Positions 1 through 6,744 of a stretch of 10,292 nucleotides of DNA are shown piece after piece (within the stretch, counting starts at the first letter, position 1; the number at the start of each line of letters is the position of its first letter). The notes beneath the pieces were generated by a model, which was given only the letters and a program-made list of their open reading frames with translations, was not told the DNA's origin and ran no database searches. A program made the translations under genes and the position numbers. This DNA is from CAYUST01 sp041908765. GTDB lineage: Bacteria > Patescibacteriota > Gracilibacteria > Absconditabacterales > Absconditicoccaceae. The stretch covers positions 1 through 10,292 of the forward strand of contig JAYREU010000068.1 in NCBI GenBank assembly GCA_041908765.1, read 5' to 3'.

Positions 1-3
1 CCC

Positions 4-32
4 CTGCCGGGGTGGCCTCCTTTTTGGCATGA
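4..32 (+). repeat. 29-bp direct repeat, left copy
   Basis: An exact 29-nt match, in the same orientation, to positions 9310-9338 (begins CTGCCGGGG, ends GGCATGA). In this copy the part at 19-27 (CCTTTTTGG) pairs with CCAAAAAGG at 34-42 to form a perfect 9-bp hairpin. The right copy lacks that second arm. Both copies lie in gene-free, repeat-rich flanks, which suggests a dispersed intergenic element, not a gene part. Its function is unknown. Confidence 0.8.
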
Positions 33-294
33 CCCAAAAAGGCACTAAAGTATCACAGAGTCAATCAAAAAACTTTATTACATAAACTTTTTATGAAGAC
101 TCAGTAGAAGCAAAAAGTTCTAGGCAACGCAGGCCTTCTGTAAATATTTCATATCACCTTACTCCATACGAAGCAAGCTCGCTCCCAGAGGGACCCGCTC
201 GCTTGCTTATGAACTTATTTGTAAACTATTTGCTGTTTAAAATTCGCAGGCTTAGTGCGTTGCCGTCATAATAAATAAAGCTTTTTTTGCCCAC
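33..294. repeat. Gene-free flank with short inverted repeats
   Basis: I see no supported gene here. GGCAACGCA near 123-131 is inverted as TGCGTTGCC at 256-264, bounding about 140 bp. Inside it AAGCAAGC (171-178) pairs with GCTTGCTT (201-208). The stretches around CCCAGAGGG (about 184) and from ATTC to TGCGTTGCCG (242-265) recur in diverged form, in the same orientation, at about 9461 and 9519-9541. This looks like a decayed dispersed element related to one in the right flank. Confidence 0.5.
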
Positions 295-401
295 CCAACG
301 TTCCTCCCCCTGTCAAGGGGGAGCGAGAGGGGGTTTTTTCAGTAATTCTTACGTATTCATTTCTTTAAAACCCCCCTGCATCCCCCCTTCACAGGGGGGA
401 C
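295..401. repeat. Palindromic MITE-like element, left copy
   Basis: Two GC-rich arms (about 306-337 and 367-401) are inverted relative to each other and separated by an AT-rich loop, so the element could fold into a long imperfect hairpin. Each arm contains its own smaller hairpin of the CCCCC-TGTCAA-GGGGG type. The first 43 nt (295-337) match the reverse complement of 9408-9450 with one mismatch, and the second arm matches the reverse complement of about 9350-9385. The loops differ. It lies directly downstream of asnS, where it could also act as a transcription terminator. Whether it is mobile is inference. Confidence 0.7.
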
Positions 402-411
402 TTTGTACACA

Positions 412-1701
412 CTACGGTGTGATCCTATTATGATATCTAGGGAAAGGGATGGTTTCTCTGATATGGTGCAAACCACACATCCATCTGACGAGTCTTTCGA
501 GGCCAAAGCCGAAGCCACTGGTGGTGACGCCACCATATTTTCTAATATCGAGATATCGTGCATATTCTTCGAGGTCGTACCCACGATCAATAATTTTCTT
601 CTTCAATTTCTCATAGTTGCCTTCACGTTCTGATCCACCAATCACTTCACCATAGCCTTCGGGAGCGAGCAGGTCAGAGCATTTAGCTGTGCCTGGATGA
701 TCGGGATCTTCGGGCATATAAAACGCTTTGATCGCAAGGGGGAAGTTGGTCACAAACAACGGTTGATCAAAGGTGTTCATGAGCAACTCTTCATCGTCAG
801 CTCACAAATCTTCACCATCTTTGATATCTGATCACAACTCTTGTAATTTTTTCACCACCTCAGCATGCGTCATACGCGGGAAGGGGAGGGTGATCGCTTC
901 AAGTTTACTTACATCTCTGCCAAGCATAGTAAGCTCCGTTTTATTTTTTTCTAAGATCTGTTGTAACATATAATAGACAAGCTGTTCTTGAATTTCCATA
1001 TTGCCACGGAAATCACAAAACGCCATCTCTGCGTCCATCATCCACAGCTCATTGAGATGTCTCCTGGTCTTGGATTTCTCAGCTCTGAACACGGGACCAA
1101 AATCATACACATTTCTATGTGCAGCAATTGCGGCCTCGATATACATCTGTCCTGTCTGACTCAAGAACATTTTTTCACCGTTGGTATGCGTCACTTCGTA
1201 GAGCTCTGTACTATCTTCTGCACAGGTGGGCGTGAAGATCGGCGCATCAATTTTGGTAAAATCGTGTGCTCTCATCCAATCATACGTAGCATGAATCAAT
1301 GTATCTCTGATACGCAAAATCGCCCATTGCGACTGCGCTCTGAGATGCAGATGTCTATTGTCAAACAAAAACTCTACGCCATGATCATCTTTTTGTCCCA
1401 GTGGCCAGTCCTTCGCCTGACTGATAACCTGTACATTTTTGACTTGTAGCTCAAACGCACCTGACTTGGGATGCAGAGAAACGACACCTGACAACGCAAC
1501 CGCACTTTCGATACCACAACAAATCAGTTGATTGAAGACCTCATCGCCAACACTGCTAAGTTCGATCACACACTGCAGATAGCCCGTCCCGTCTCTCAAT
1601 AAAATAAATGCAATTTTACCCGATGATCTGATTTGTGCTATCCAGCCTTGTAAATCTATAGACTGACCTACGTCAGTTTGTTGTATATGTGAAATAAGCA
1701 T
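412..1701 (-). CDS. asnS: Asparaginyl-tRNA synthetase (class II)
   Basis: This enzyme charges tRNA-Asn with asparagine in the cytoplasm, using ATP. The 429-residue product runs through two in-frame UGA codons (residues 290 and 300) read as Gly, and ends at TAG. Residues about 1-100 form the anticodon-binding OB fold (LQGWIAQIRSSGKIAF). Class II motif 2 is at about 205-217 (FRAEKSKTRRHLNE), and motif 3 is at 396-405 (GFGFGLERL), followed by the AsnRS-type IPFPR end. FVTNFP and KAFYM, with no AspRS-specific insertion, favour AsnRS over AspRS. UGA 300 falls in DLGADDE, where AsnRS normally has Gly. The ATG at 1699-1701 is 26 nt after the upstream small gene, with no Shine-Dalgarno visible, so the two probably share a transcript. 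Under the standard code it would look like a broken gene. Confidence 0.96.
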
Positions 1702-1727
1702 GGTACGATGGCAACTACTAAAATGAA

Positions 1728-2072
1728 TTATTTTTTGGAAGCTAATGTTTTCATTAATTTCTTTCTATTCCGTCCTGACAACATCACCTCGGCGAAATCG
1801 CTCGAGCCACTAGGGAGTTTGATATATCTCCAGCCGTCTGGATCTGTTCTCATCCTGGTTTCTCGACAGACTTTGCGTCCTCTGAGGAATCGGTGAAAGG
1901 TATGCCCTTTGGGATTGGTTTCTGCACCGACGACACCAAGGTCTTTAGCTTCATCCAAAGCTAATTTCCTTTTGGGATATTCAAAACGCTTGCCTCCTTT
2001 GAGCCTGCCAGCTTGTTTTTGTTTCTGCTGTTTTTGTGCGGCAATTCAGCGTTTGTTGGTTCTCGATGCCAT
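1728..2072 (-). CDS. Small basic protein of unknown function
   Basis: I do not recognise this 114-residue protein. It begins MASRTNKRGIAAQ, with residue 9 encoded by UGA, and ends at TAA. The first ~35 residues are rich in Lys, Arg and Gln (QKQQKQKQAGRLKGGKR). The rest is less extreme, with Trp/Tyr-containing DGWRYIKLPSGS and a basic tail (GRNRKKLMKTLASKK). I see no signal peptide or membrane segment. The composition suggests contact with RNA or DNA, perhaps the ribosome, but that is inference. The start is the first ATG in a frame that stays open further upstream, so a longer N-terminus cannot be excluded. A possible promoter at 2101-2128 supports a transcript start near 2094. It lies 26 nt upstream of asnS and faces away from the ArsR-like gene. 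Confidence 0.75.
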
Positions 2073-2100
2073 CAGCAACGAATCAAAGAATAAATGTCTA

Positions 2101-2128
2101 TGTATACCTATATCGTGCAAGCTTGCAA
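2101..2128 (-). promoter_or_regulatory. Possible promoter of small gene-asnS transcript
   Basis: On the minus strand TTGCAA (2123-2128) is followed by a 16-nt spacer and TATACA (2101-2106). This would start transcription about 2094, giving a leader of roughly 20 nt before the ATG at 2072. It sits back to back with the rightward promoter at 2149-2176. The call is by eye only. Confidence 0.4.
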
Positions 2129-2148
2129 ACGTAGCCAAAGATTTGATG

Positions 2149-2176
2149 TTGACTTTATTGAATAAATAAATATAAG
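2149..2176 (+). promoter_or_regulatory. Possible promoter of ArsR-like gene
   Basis: TTGACT (2149-2154), a 16-nt spacer and TATAAG (2171-2176) closely resemble a sigma-70 promoter. The start would be near 2183, giving a ~20-nt leader before the ATG at 2204. ArsR-family repressors usually bind their own promoter, so an operator may lie in the region between the two divergent genes, but I see no clear palindrome to assign. Confidence 0.5.
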
Positions 2177-2203
2177 GATACCTCACCAAAAAAGTTGTGT
2201 ACT

Positions 2204-2527
2204 ATGGCAAAAATTGTTCTCAAAAAAGGGGCGCCCCTTTACCTCGACCCAATCAAAGTAAGAAACGCGGTGCTCGCGCTCCGAGCAGTCAATCATAAAC
2301 TCCGGCAACGGATAATTGACTTGCTTATGGAAAATGAAGCAATGACCGTCACAGACATCTACATCAAGTTACGATTAGAGCAGTCTGTGACAAGTCAGCA
2401 TCTCGCTATCCTTCGACGAGCAGAAGTCGTCAAAACGGAAAGGAGTGGAAAGTTTATCTACTATCAAATTGATAGAGAAGGGTATCAAAAACTTACTACC
2501 TTCGTTGAAAAGCTGATACACTTCTAA
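2204..2527 (+). CDS. ArsR-like winged-helix transcription regulator
   Basis: This 107-residue protein has the size and helix pattern of the ArsR/SmtB repressors. Residues about 18-42 form the first helices (VRNAVLALRAVNHKLRQRII). Residues about 48-71 form the helix-turn-helix (MTVTDIYIKL, then SVTSQHLAIL as recognition helix). Residues about 74-91 form the wing (VVKTERSGKFIYYQID). The metal-binding ELCVCDL motif of classical arsenic sensors is absent and the protein has no cysteine, so it probably does not sense metal through thiols. The ATG at 2204 is preferred. An in-frame TTG at 2195 would add three residues, and neither has a good Shine-Dalgarno. It contains no UGA. It is the only rightward gene and ends 28 nt before a strong terminator. 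Its targets cannot be told from the sequence. Confidence 0.88.
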   Translation: MAKIVLKKGAPLYLDPIKVRNAVLALRAVNHKLRQRIIDLLMENEAMTVTDIYIKLRLEQSVTSQHLAILRRAEVVKTERSGKFIYYQIDREGYQKLTTFVEKLIHF

Positions 2528-2555
2528 ACCGGGCCAAAAGTACCAACCTGAGATG

Positions 2556-2587
2556 ACCATCGCGGCAACCCCGTGATGGTTTTTTTT
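2556..2587 (+). terminator. Rho-independent terminator after ArsR-like gene
   Basis: A 10-bp stem with one G-U pair (ACCATCGCGG at 2556-2565 with CCGTGATGGT at 2571-2580) and a 5-nt loop is followed directly by seven T (2581-2587). Confidence 0.85.
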
Positions 2588-2591
2588 ATGC

Positions 2592-2723
2592 TTGCAAAAA
2601 AAAGAAGATTATATATAGTGTAGGTTCCTACTCTCCGTTCATGAGAGATAGGTTGGTTACTAAATTAATTACTATACTAAATGTATATCATTTAGTGAGC
2701 CGGCAAACGTGTCGGCTTTTTTT
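2592..2723 (+). ncRNA. Possible small RNA unit 1 (promoter to terminator)
   Basis: TTGCAA (2592-2597), a 16-nt spacer and TATAGT (2614-2619) could start a transcript near 2626. Downstream there is a hairpin at about 2636-2646 (CTCTC/GAGAG), a perfect 8-bp hairpin at 2676-2696 (ACTAAATG/CATTTAGT with a 5-nt loop) and a terminator at 2698-2723 (AGCCG/CGGCT plus a T run). The product would be about 95 nt. An ATG at 2641 opens a long frame, but that frame runs straight through the hairpins and the terminator and resembles no protein. It matches none of tmRNA, SRP RNA, RNase P RNA or 6S RNA as far as I can tell. Confidence 0.4.
2698..2723 (+). terminator. Rho-independent terminator of unit 1
   Basis: AGCCG (2698-2702) pairs with CGGCT (2713-2717) around a 10-nt loop and is followed by a run of T to 2723. 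It lies too far from the ArsR-like gene, which has its own terminator, so it most likely ends a separate short transcript. Confidence 0.65.
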
Positions 2724-2727
2724 GTAC

Positions 2728-2885
2728 TTGCAAATATACCAAAATAATGTATATTGCGTGTGACACAAACAAAACGGACTTTCCCAATGGAAAATCCGCT
2801 TCGTCTTTTCATACCTTGTTTTAGGGGGCTCCCCCTAGGAATTCATGAGTATTGTATTTGTCCGGGGTGGTTCCCGGACTTTTTT
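2728..2885 (+). ncRNA. Possible small RNA unit 2 (promoter to terminator)
   Basis: A second TTGCAA (2728-2733), 16-nt spacer and TATATT (2750-2755) follow directly after the terminator of unit 1. The predicted transcript (about 2762-2885, ~124 nt) would contain a hairpin at 2775-2798 (CGGA-TTTCC paired with GGAAA-TCCG, one mismatch), a 6-bp hairpin at 2822-2837 (TAGGGG/CCCCTA) and a strong terminator at 2860-2885. The repeated promoter, hairpin and terminator layout argues for non-coding RNA, but no expression evidence is available. Confidence 0.4.
2860..2885 (+). terminator. Strong Rho-independent terminator of unit 2
   Basis: A perfect 7-bp GC-rich stem (GTCCGGG 2860-2866, CCCGGAC 2873-2879) with a 6-nt loop is followed by six T (2880-2885). 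Confidence 0.85.
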
Positions 2886-2938
2886 AATATTTGAATCTTA
2901 TTTGCATCTTCAAAAAATATTAATTATTTTTTGATTGA

Positions 2939-3114
2939 TGCAATTATGGTGCAAGACCATAAATACCTAATCCAGAGGAGCTGAGTTAACACTTTCTTAC
3001 CTGATATGATTAGGTGTCATCAAAACTTTATGAAATAAAGTTTTATGATTGGCGCAATTATACCTAATCACCTGAAAACTAAGTCTATACGTTCTTATCA
3101 GATATGATTAGGTA
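2939..3114. repeat. Paired ~54-nt repeats with inverted ends
   Basis: Two copies (about 2964-3016 and 3061-3114) each begin TACCTAATC and end TATGATTAGGT, so the ends can pair in a 8-9-bp stem. Between the ends about half of the positions agree (for example CTRAG, then TTCTTA). Both are preceded by GCAATTAT. In copy 1 a 16-nt insertion that itself forms an ATGGT/ACCAT hairpin separates this from the repeat. Between the copies AAAACTTTA/TAAAGTTTT (about 3021-3044) forms a further hairpin. I cannot assign a family. A structured RNA, a protein-binding array or a small duplicated element are all possible. Confidence 0.6.
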
Positions 3115-3168
3115 TTCGTGAAAATTATTGTAAACTTTTCCTATGTATGATCCCTAAGCTCCTTAGTC

Positions 3169-3210
3169 CTGAGATTCTTCCGCTTCGTTACACTCAGCGT
3201 CAGAATGACG
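3169..3210 (-). repeat. REP-like element, copy A (inverted)
   Basis: Read on the minus strand, this begins CGTCATTCTGA and ends GAAGAATCTC, with GAGTG/GAAGCGG-like material between. It is the same type of element as 9181-9222, where the plus strand reads GTCATTCTGA to GAAGAATCC. Short intergenic repeats of this kind are widespread in bacteria. It has no coding potential. Confidence 0.6.
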
Positions 3211-3215
3211 ATTGA

Positions 3216-3257
3216 GTTTCTAGAGTCTGGAATCTGGTTTCTGGAGTCTGGAATCTA
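3216..3257. repeat. 21-nt tandem repeat, two units
   Basis: GTTTCTAGAGTCTGGAATCT-G and GTTTCTGGAGTCTGGAATCT-A are two adjacent 21-nt units differing at two positions. A decayed third unit and AATTCTTA-type low-complexity sequence follow to about 3287. Confidence 0.75.
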
Positions 3258-3288
3258 GTTTCTAAATTCTTAATTCTTAAATCTTAAG

Positions 3289-3444
3289 GAACCTCTGAAA
3301 AAGTCCTAAAAGTGCGTAAATGCACTTTTAGAGACGCCTGAAGAGGTTCGTCAAGGAAGCGTTGAGAACTGGCTTTTCGGGGTGTTTGACAAAACATGTT
3401 ACGCTAGAAAAATACGTAAAAATTCAATTTTTCAGAGCTTCCTT
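3289..3444. repeat. Nested inverted repeats downstream of M16 gene
   Basis: GAACCTCT (3289-3296) pairs with AGAGGTTC (3342-3349), enclosing a perfect 10-bp hairpin (CTAAAAGTGC 3306-3315, GCACTTTTAG 3322-3331). Just outside, AAGGAAGC (3353-3360) pairs with GCTTCCTT (3437-3444). On the minus strand the 10-bp hairpin is followed shortly by CTTTTTC, so it may end the leftward transcript from the M16 gene. No gene is supported in this stretch. Confidence 0.55.
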
Positions 3445-3457
3445 AACTCTCATTTCT

Positions 3458-4681
3458 CTATTCTATCCAATACGTCCATCTCTGATCAGCACGCAAGAGT
3501 TGAGCGACCTTTTTGAGGTCTTCATCAGTTACGTTTTGATAGGCAATAAGTATCTCCTCCAATGTCTTGACACTATCGAGCAAGAGGAGTTGCTTCCCGA
3601 CGAAATCGGCCATATGATCAGATGTTTCAATACCAATTTGGGTCGTACCGGTGATGTTACCGACTGCAACTTCTCTCTCATGGGCAGACCATTCACCAGC
3701 AGCATAGGCGTCTAGTTGTTGATTGATAGCCACAAGTGCCTCATCCCATCTCCCGACTTCTAGCCCCGCTCTGACCATGAAACACCCCGTTGGAACCTGT
3801 GCGTGATGAGAAGCATGAATATAATAGCATAATCATCTTTTCTCTCTAATCTCTTGGAACAGTCTCGACGACATATTTCCACCCAACATCACGCTCAATA
3901 AACTACACGCATATTTGAGCGGATCAGTCATGGATACACCTGGCATACTCATGACAAGGTGGCGTTGTTCAGTTCACTTTTTTCGACAGTCTTGCTTGAC
4001 CTCGGGGAGGGTATGTGCAAAAGGAACTGATACATATGATTTGGTTGCTCCTAGTTCACCGAATGCCTCACCAATCCACCCTTCAAGATCACTCATCGAA
4101 GGTATTGCTCCTGCTACGACGACCAGCAAGTTATCCTTGGTGTATAATGCCTCTTTGTGTGCAAAGAGATCCTCTTGTGTAAAACGTAAAATATTCTCTT
4201 CTGGTCACAAGGTAGACCAACCTCGACTCGTATCACCATAGTATCGTTGTTGCCACTTCTCCATGACAAGATGTTGTGGCATATCTTCGTACATTTTGAT
4301 TTCTTGTATCACCACTTGCTTCTCTCTTTCCATTTCTTCCTTCGGAAAAGCTGCATGAACAAGCATATCACCAAGAACATCTACCGCTGTTTGGACATAG
4401 CCAGGAGCGCACTTCACATAGTAACCTGCATACTCATCGCCGGTAAAGGCATTACATTCGCCTCCACATGCATCCAAAGTCATTGCAACAGAGAGAGGAG
4501 TTGGATATTTTTTGCCTCACTTGAAAAACATATGCTCGAGGAAGTGAGAGATGCCATTTGTTTCCTTAGTTTCATAAATACTTCCTGCTTTGACATATAC
4601 CTCAACCGTGGTTGAACTAGCTTCAGATTGAGGTGCAAACACTACACGTACTCCATTGATCTCTTTGCGAATAATTTCCAT
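3458..4681 (-). CDS. M16 family zinc peptidase (pitrilysin/MPP-like)
   Basis: M16 peptidases cleave short peptides or targeting sequences inside a clam-like chamber made of two homologous halves. The 407-residue product reads through four UGA codons (residues 55, 159, 236, 283). The inverted zinc motif is intact: H46-F-L-E49-H50, then E127 exactly 77 residues after H50 (HxxEH-x76-E). The second half carries the family signature at about 267-285 (LGGNMSSRLFQEIREKRG). UGA 55 is the Gly of HMFFKG and UGA 283 the Gly of EKRGLCY. I see no signal peptide, so it is probably cytoplasmic. The ATG lies 24 nt after the alr stop, so it may end the same operon. It ends at TAG. The usual length for a single-chain M16B protein is about 410-450 residues, so it looks complete. 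Its substrate is unknown. Confidence 0.94.
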
Positions 4682-4705
4682 ATATATACCTAATGAATAA
4701 AAATA

Positions 4706-5842
4706 TTACACGACAACTGTCCTCCTGGTTTTCTCAGAAAACTTCACCAATACTTCATAAGAGATAGTACCACATAGGTCAGCTACGTGCTGAATAGTAT
4801 GTGGATCATGTAAGTTTGGACTGATAATTTCAATGCGATCACCTTTGGTGATTGGTAGTCAGCAAGTATCGATACAACAGAGATTCATGCATATACGACC
4901 TCTTTGGGGGAGAAGATGATCATTTCGACGCATCATCCATTGATTTGAAACTGCTCTTGGCAACCCCTCATAGTATCCAAATGGGATAGTAGCACTTACC
5001 ATCTTTTTACCTGCGGTATAGGTAGCACCATAACTGATACTTTCACCTGGCAATACTGTTTGCGTAGCAACTACTGTAGATACTATACGCAACGCAGGAC
5101 GCAAATTCTCATAGTGTTGAGACGATATGTCAGATTTTTGCAAAGGGCTATATCCATATAATGCAATTCAAGCTCTCGATGCATTGAAAAGTGGATCACG
5201 TACTTTAGCTATCCCAGCACTGTTTGCAATATGCTTTCGATTTGGTGAAAATCATGCATGTATCGTAAGTTTAAACATATCATGAAACGTACTTACTTGT
5301 TGAGCACTCATCACATCTGCAAGATCATCAGCACAGGCTAAATGACTCATGACTCCATCTACTTCAATATGTTTTGCCTGCTGTAATAAAACAAGTGCTT
5401 CTTTGAGTTCTTGAATTTGCAATCATTCTCTATGCATTCACGTATTGAGGAACAAATGAATTTTTCTTGATTTTTTTTTCTCAATTAGTGCACGTAATGT
5501 GGGTAAGCTAGATACTGCTAATGTTGCGTCAGCTTTATACAGACGATAATTTTCTACATTAGTTTCTCCAAGTACCAACACTGGCTTCTTAGCCCGACGA
5601 CGAACAATTTGATACTCAGGATAACTGTCGACGCAAATATAAGGAACAGTAGTACGTGCTAAGATAGCACTGACCTGCTGAAGACCATGGCCATATGCAT
5701 TTGATTTCAATACAGGAAATACTGTTTGCTCTGAAAGAAGTTGTAGCACGCTCAAATTATGGAGAATACCACTACGGCTTATCTCCATCGTATTGAGTGG
5801 GATAATTTTGGGAGCTAATAAACGACGTACCGTATTATACAT
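4706..5842 (-). CDS. alr: Alanine racemase (PLP-dependent)
   Basis: Alanine racemase interconverts L- and D-alanine to supply D-Ala for peptidoglycan. The 378-residue product reads through five UGA codons (residues 135, 140, 197, 225, 328). The PLP lysine is K46 in PVLKSNAYGHG and the second catalytic residue is Y271 in ISYGATY. Other family marks in order are NTGMHREG (133-140), HIANSAG, RAGIALYGYSP, IPFGYYEGLPR, GRICMN and GTISYEV. UGA supplies the conserved Gly in NTGM, HREG and RAG. The usual Asp after Met in the CMD motif is Asn here (CMN). The ATG overlaps the end of the upstream unknown gene by 8 nt, which supports this start and suggests translational coupling. It ends at TAA. Confidence 0.96.
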
Positions 5843-6743
5843 AGCTAGGTCTTGTATGCAAAGCAGTATTATACCGTTTCGTCATTTCCACTAGATCATG
5901 TCTCATATGATAGTGGAAAATATAGAGCAAGCATCACAGCATTTCATCGTCTGCCTGTAGTTGCTGTACCGCATCCAAAATATTTTTGCTATGCAGATTG
6001 TCATATTGGTCAAAGTGAGCCCCCTCAGGAGAAATAATACTTGCTAGTCGTTGACTATTTTTTTTGTTCATTAGGGCGCTCATCAAACCAATAAAACTTG
6101 CATCATACGTTATGCCTATATCATTCTTTTGCAATGATTCTGGGATAATTCTGGGGTGCTGTTGATGTAGACGAACCATTGCTTGTCATTTTTGTAACAA
6201 AAGTCGAAAAAGAGTAGATAATGATCTTTTGAGTACGGCTTGCGATGAATGATCTCCAGCTAGATAATCAAATACAGCCTTTTCTAAATATGGTTTACAT
6301 ATTTTGATTTCTCATACATGGTAGATACTAGCTAGGTTATTCATCTTTTGTATCATGCTCATTTCATGAGGTGATTCAAATTGCTTGTCAAATCGTTGTA
6401 CATAAAATTCAGCAATGTGCTCACAGCATAAACGAACATCCAGATCCACTACAAAATTATCAATCAGTTCTTGTATTGTTCATGTTCTTATTAAAATACG
6501 GTATGCTTCATGAGTATATTGTTCATTGTCATATTCTGGTAACGCATAGTAGTTTTCAATCAGTTGTTTAGTATATTCATCCAAAACTTTTTGTATTCAT
6601 AGGGGTATTTTCTGAATCACCGCTTGTTCAATCATTGCATCTCTAAATTTCTGTATTTCTTTACCTCCTAAGGAGGTAGCCCACACGTGAGGTGGGATAT
6701 AGGGATATCTTACAATTTCAGGTGCGATAGGCTCTATCAGCAT
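5835..6743 (-). CDS. Unknown protein encoded between murA and alr
   Basis: I do not recognise this 302-residue protein. It reads through five UGA codons (residues 49, 88, 144, 186, 270) and ends at TAA. Most of it looks alpha-helical and soluble, with no signal peptide, obvious membrane span or nucleotide-binding motif. A Pro/Tyr-rich N-terminus (EIVRYPYIPPHVW) is followed by charged helical segments (IQKVLDEYTKQLIENYY, LLCC-type EHIAEFYVQRFDKQF) and a His-rich C-terminal part (YIFHYHMRHDLVEM). The start ATG is 1 nt after the murA stop and the stop codon overlaps the alr start by 8 nt, so it is firmly part of the murA-alr operon. A Shine-Dalgarno-like palindrome at 6663-6677 lies inside the gene, but no start codon follows at a useful distance. 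A cell-wall role is inference from position only. Confidence 0.85.
6663..6677 (-). other. Palindromic Shine-Dalgarno-like sequence inside gene
   Basis: The minus strand reads ACCTCCT-T-AGGAGGT, a perfect 7-bp palindrome containing the full anti-SD complement. The nearest in-frame ATG lies about 30 nt further on (6633-6635), too far for normal initiation. It encodes part of the unknown protein. It could pause ribosomes or be chance. Confidence 0.4.
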
Positions 6744-6744
6744 A

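Noticed and set aside
988..1449. Rightward frame of 153 codons inside asnS
   Set aside because: It is antisense to conserved AsnRS motifs and has no recognisable motif or start signal.
2204..2527. Metal-sensing ArsR repressor
   Set aside because: The helix-turn-helix and wing fit the family, but the protein has no cysteine and lacks the ELCVCDL motif, so metal sensing was not claimed.
2641..2838. Possible rightward small ORF from ATG 2641
   Set aside because: Under code 25 it stays open to TAG at 2836-2838, but it passes through two hairpins, a terminator and a promoter-like site, and its translation looks random.
2939..3114. CRISPR array
   Set aside because: There are only two copies, the repeat ends are inverted and the interior diverges; no regular short direct repeats with unique spacers and no cas genes are present.
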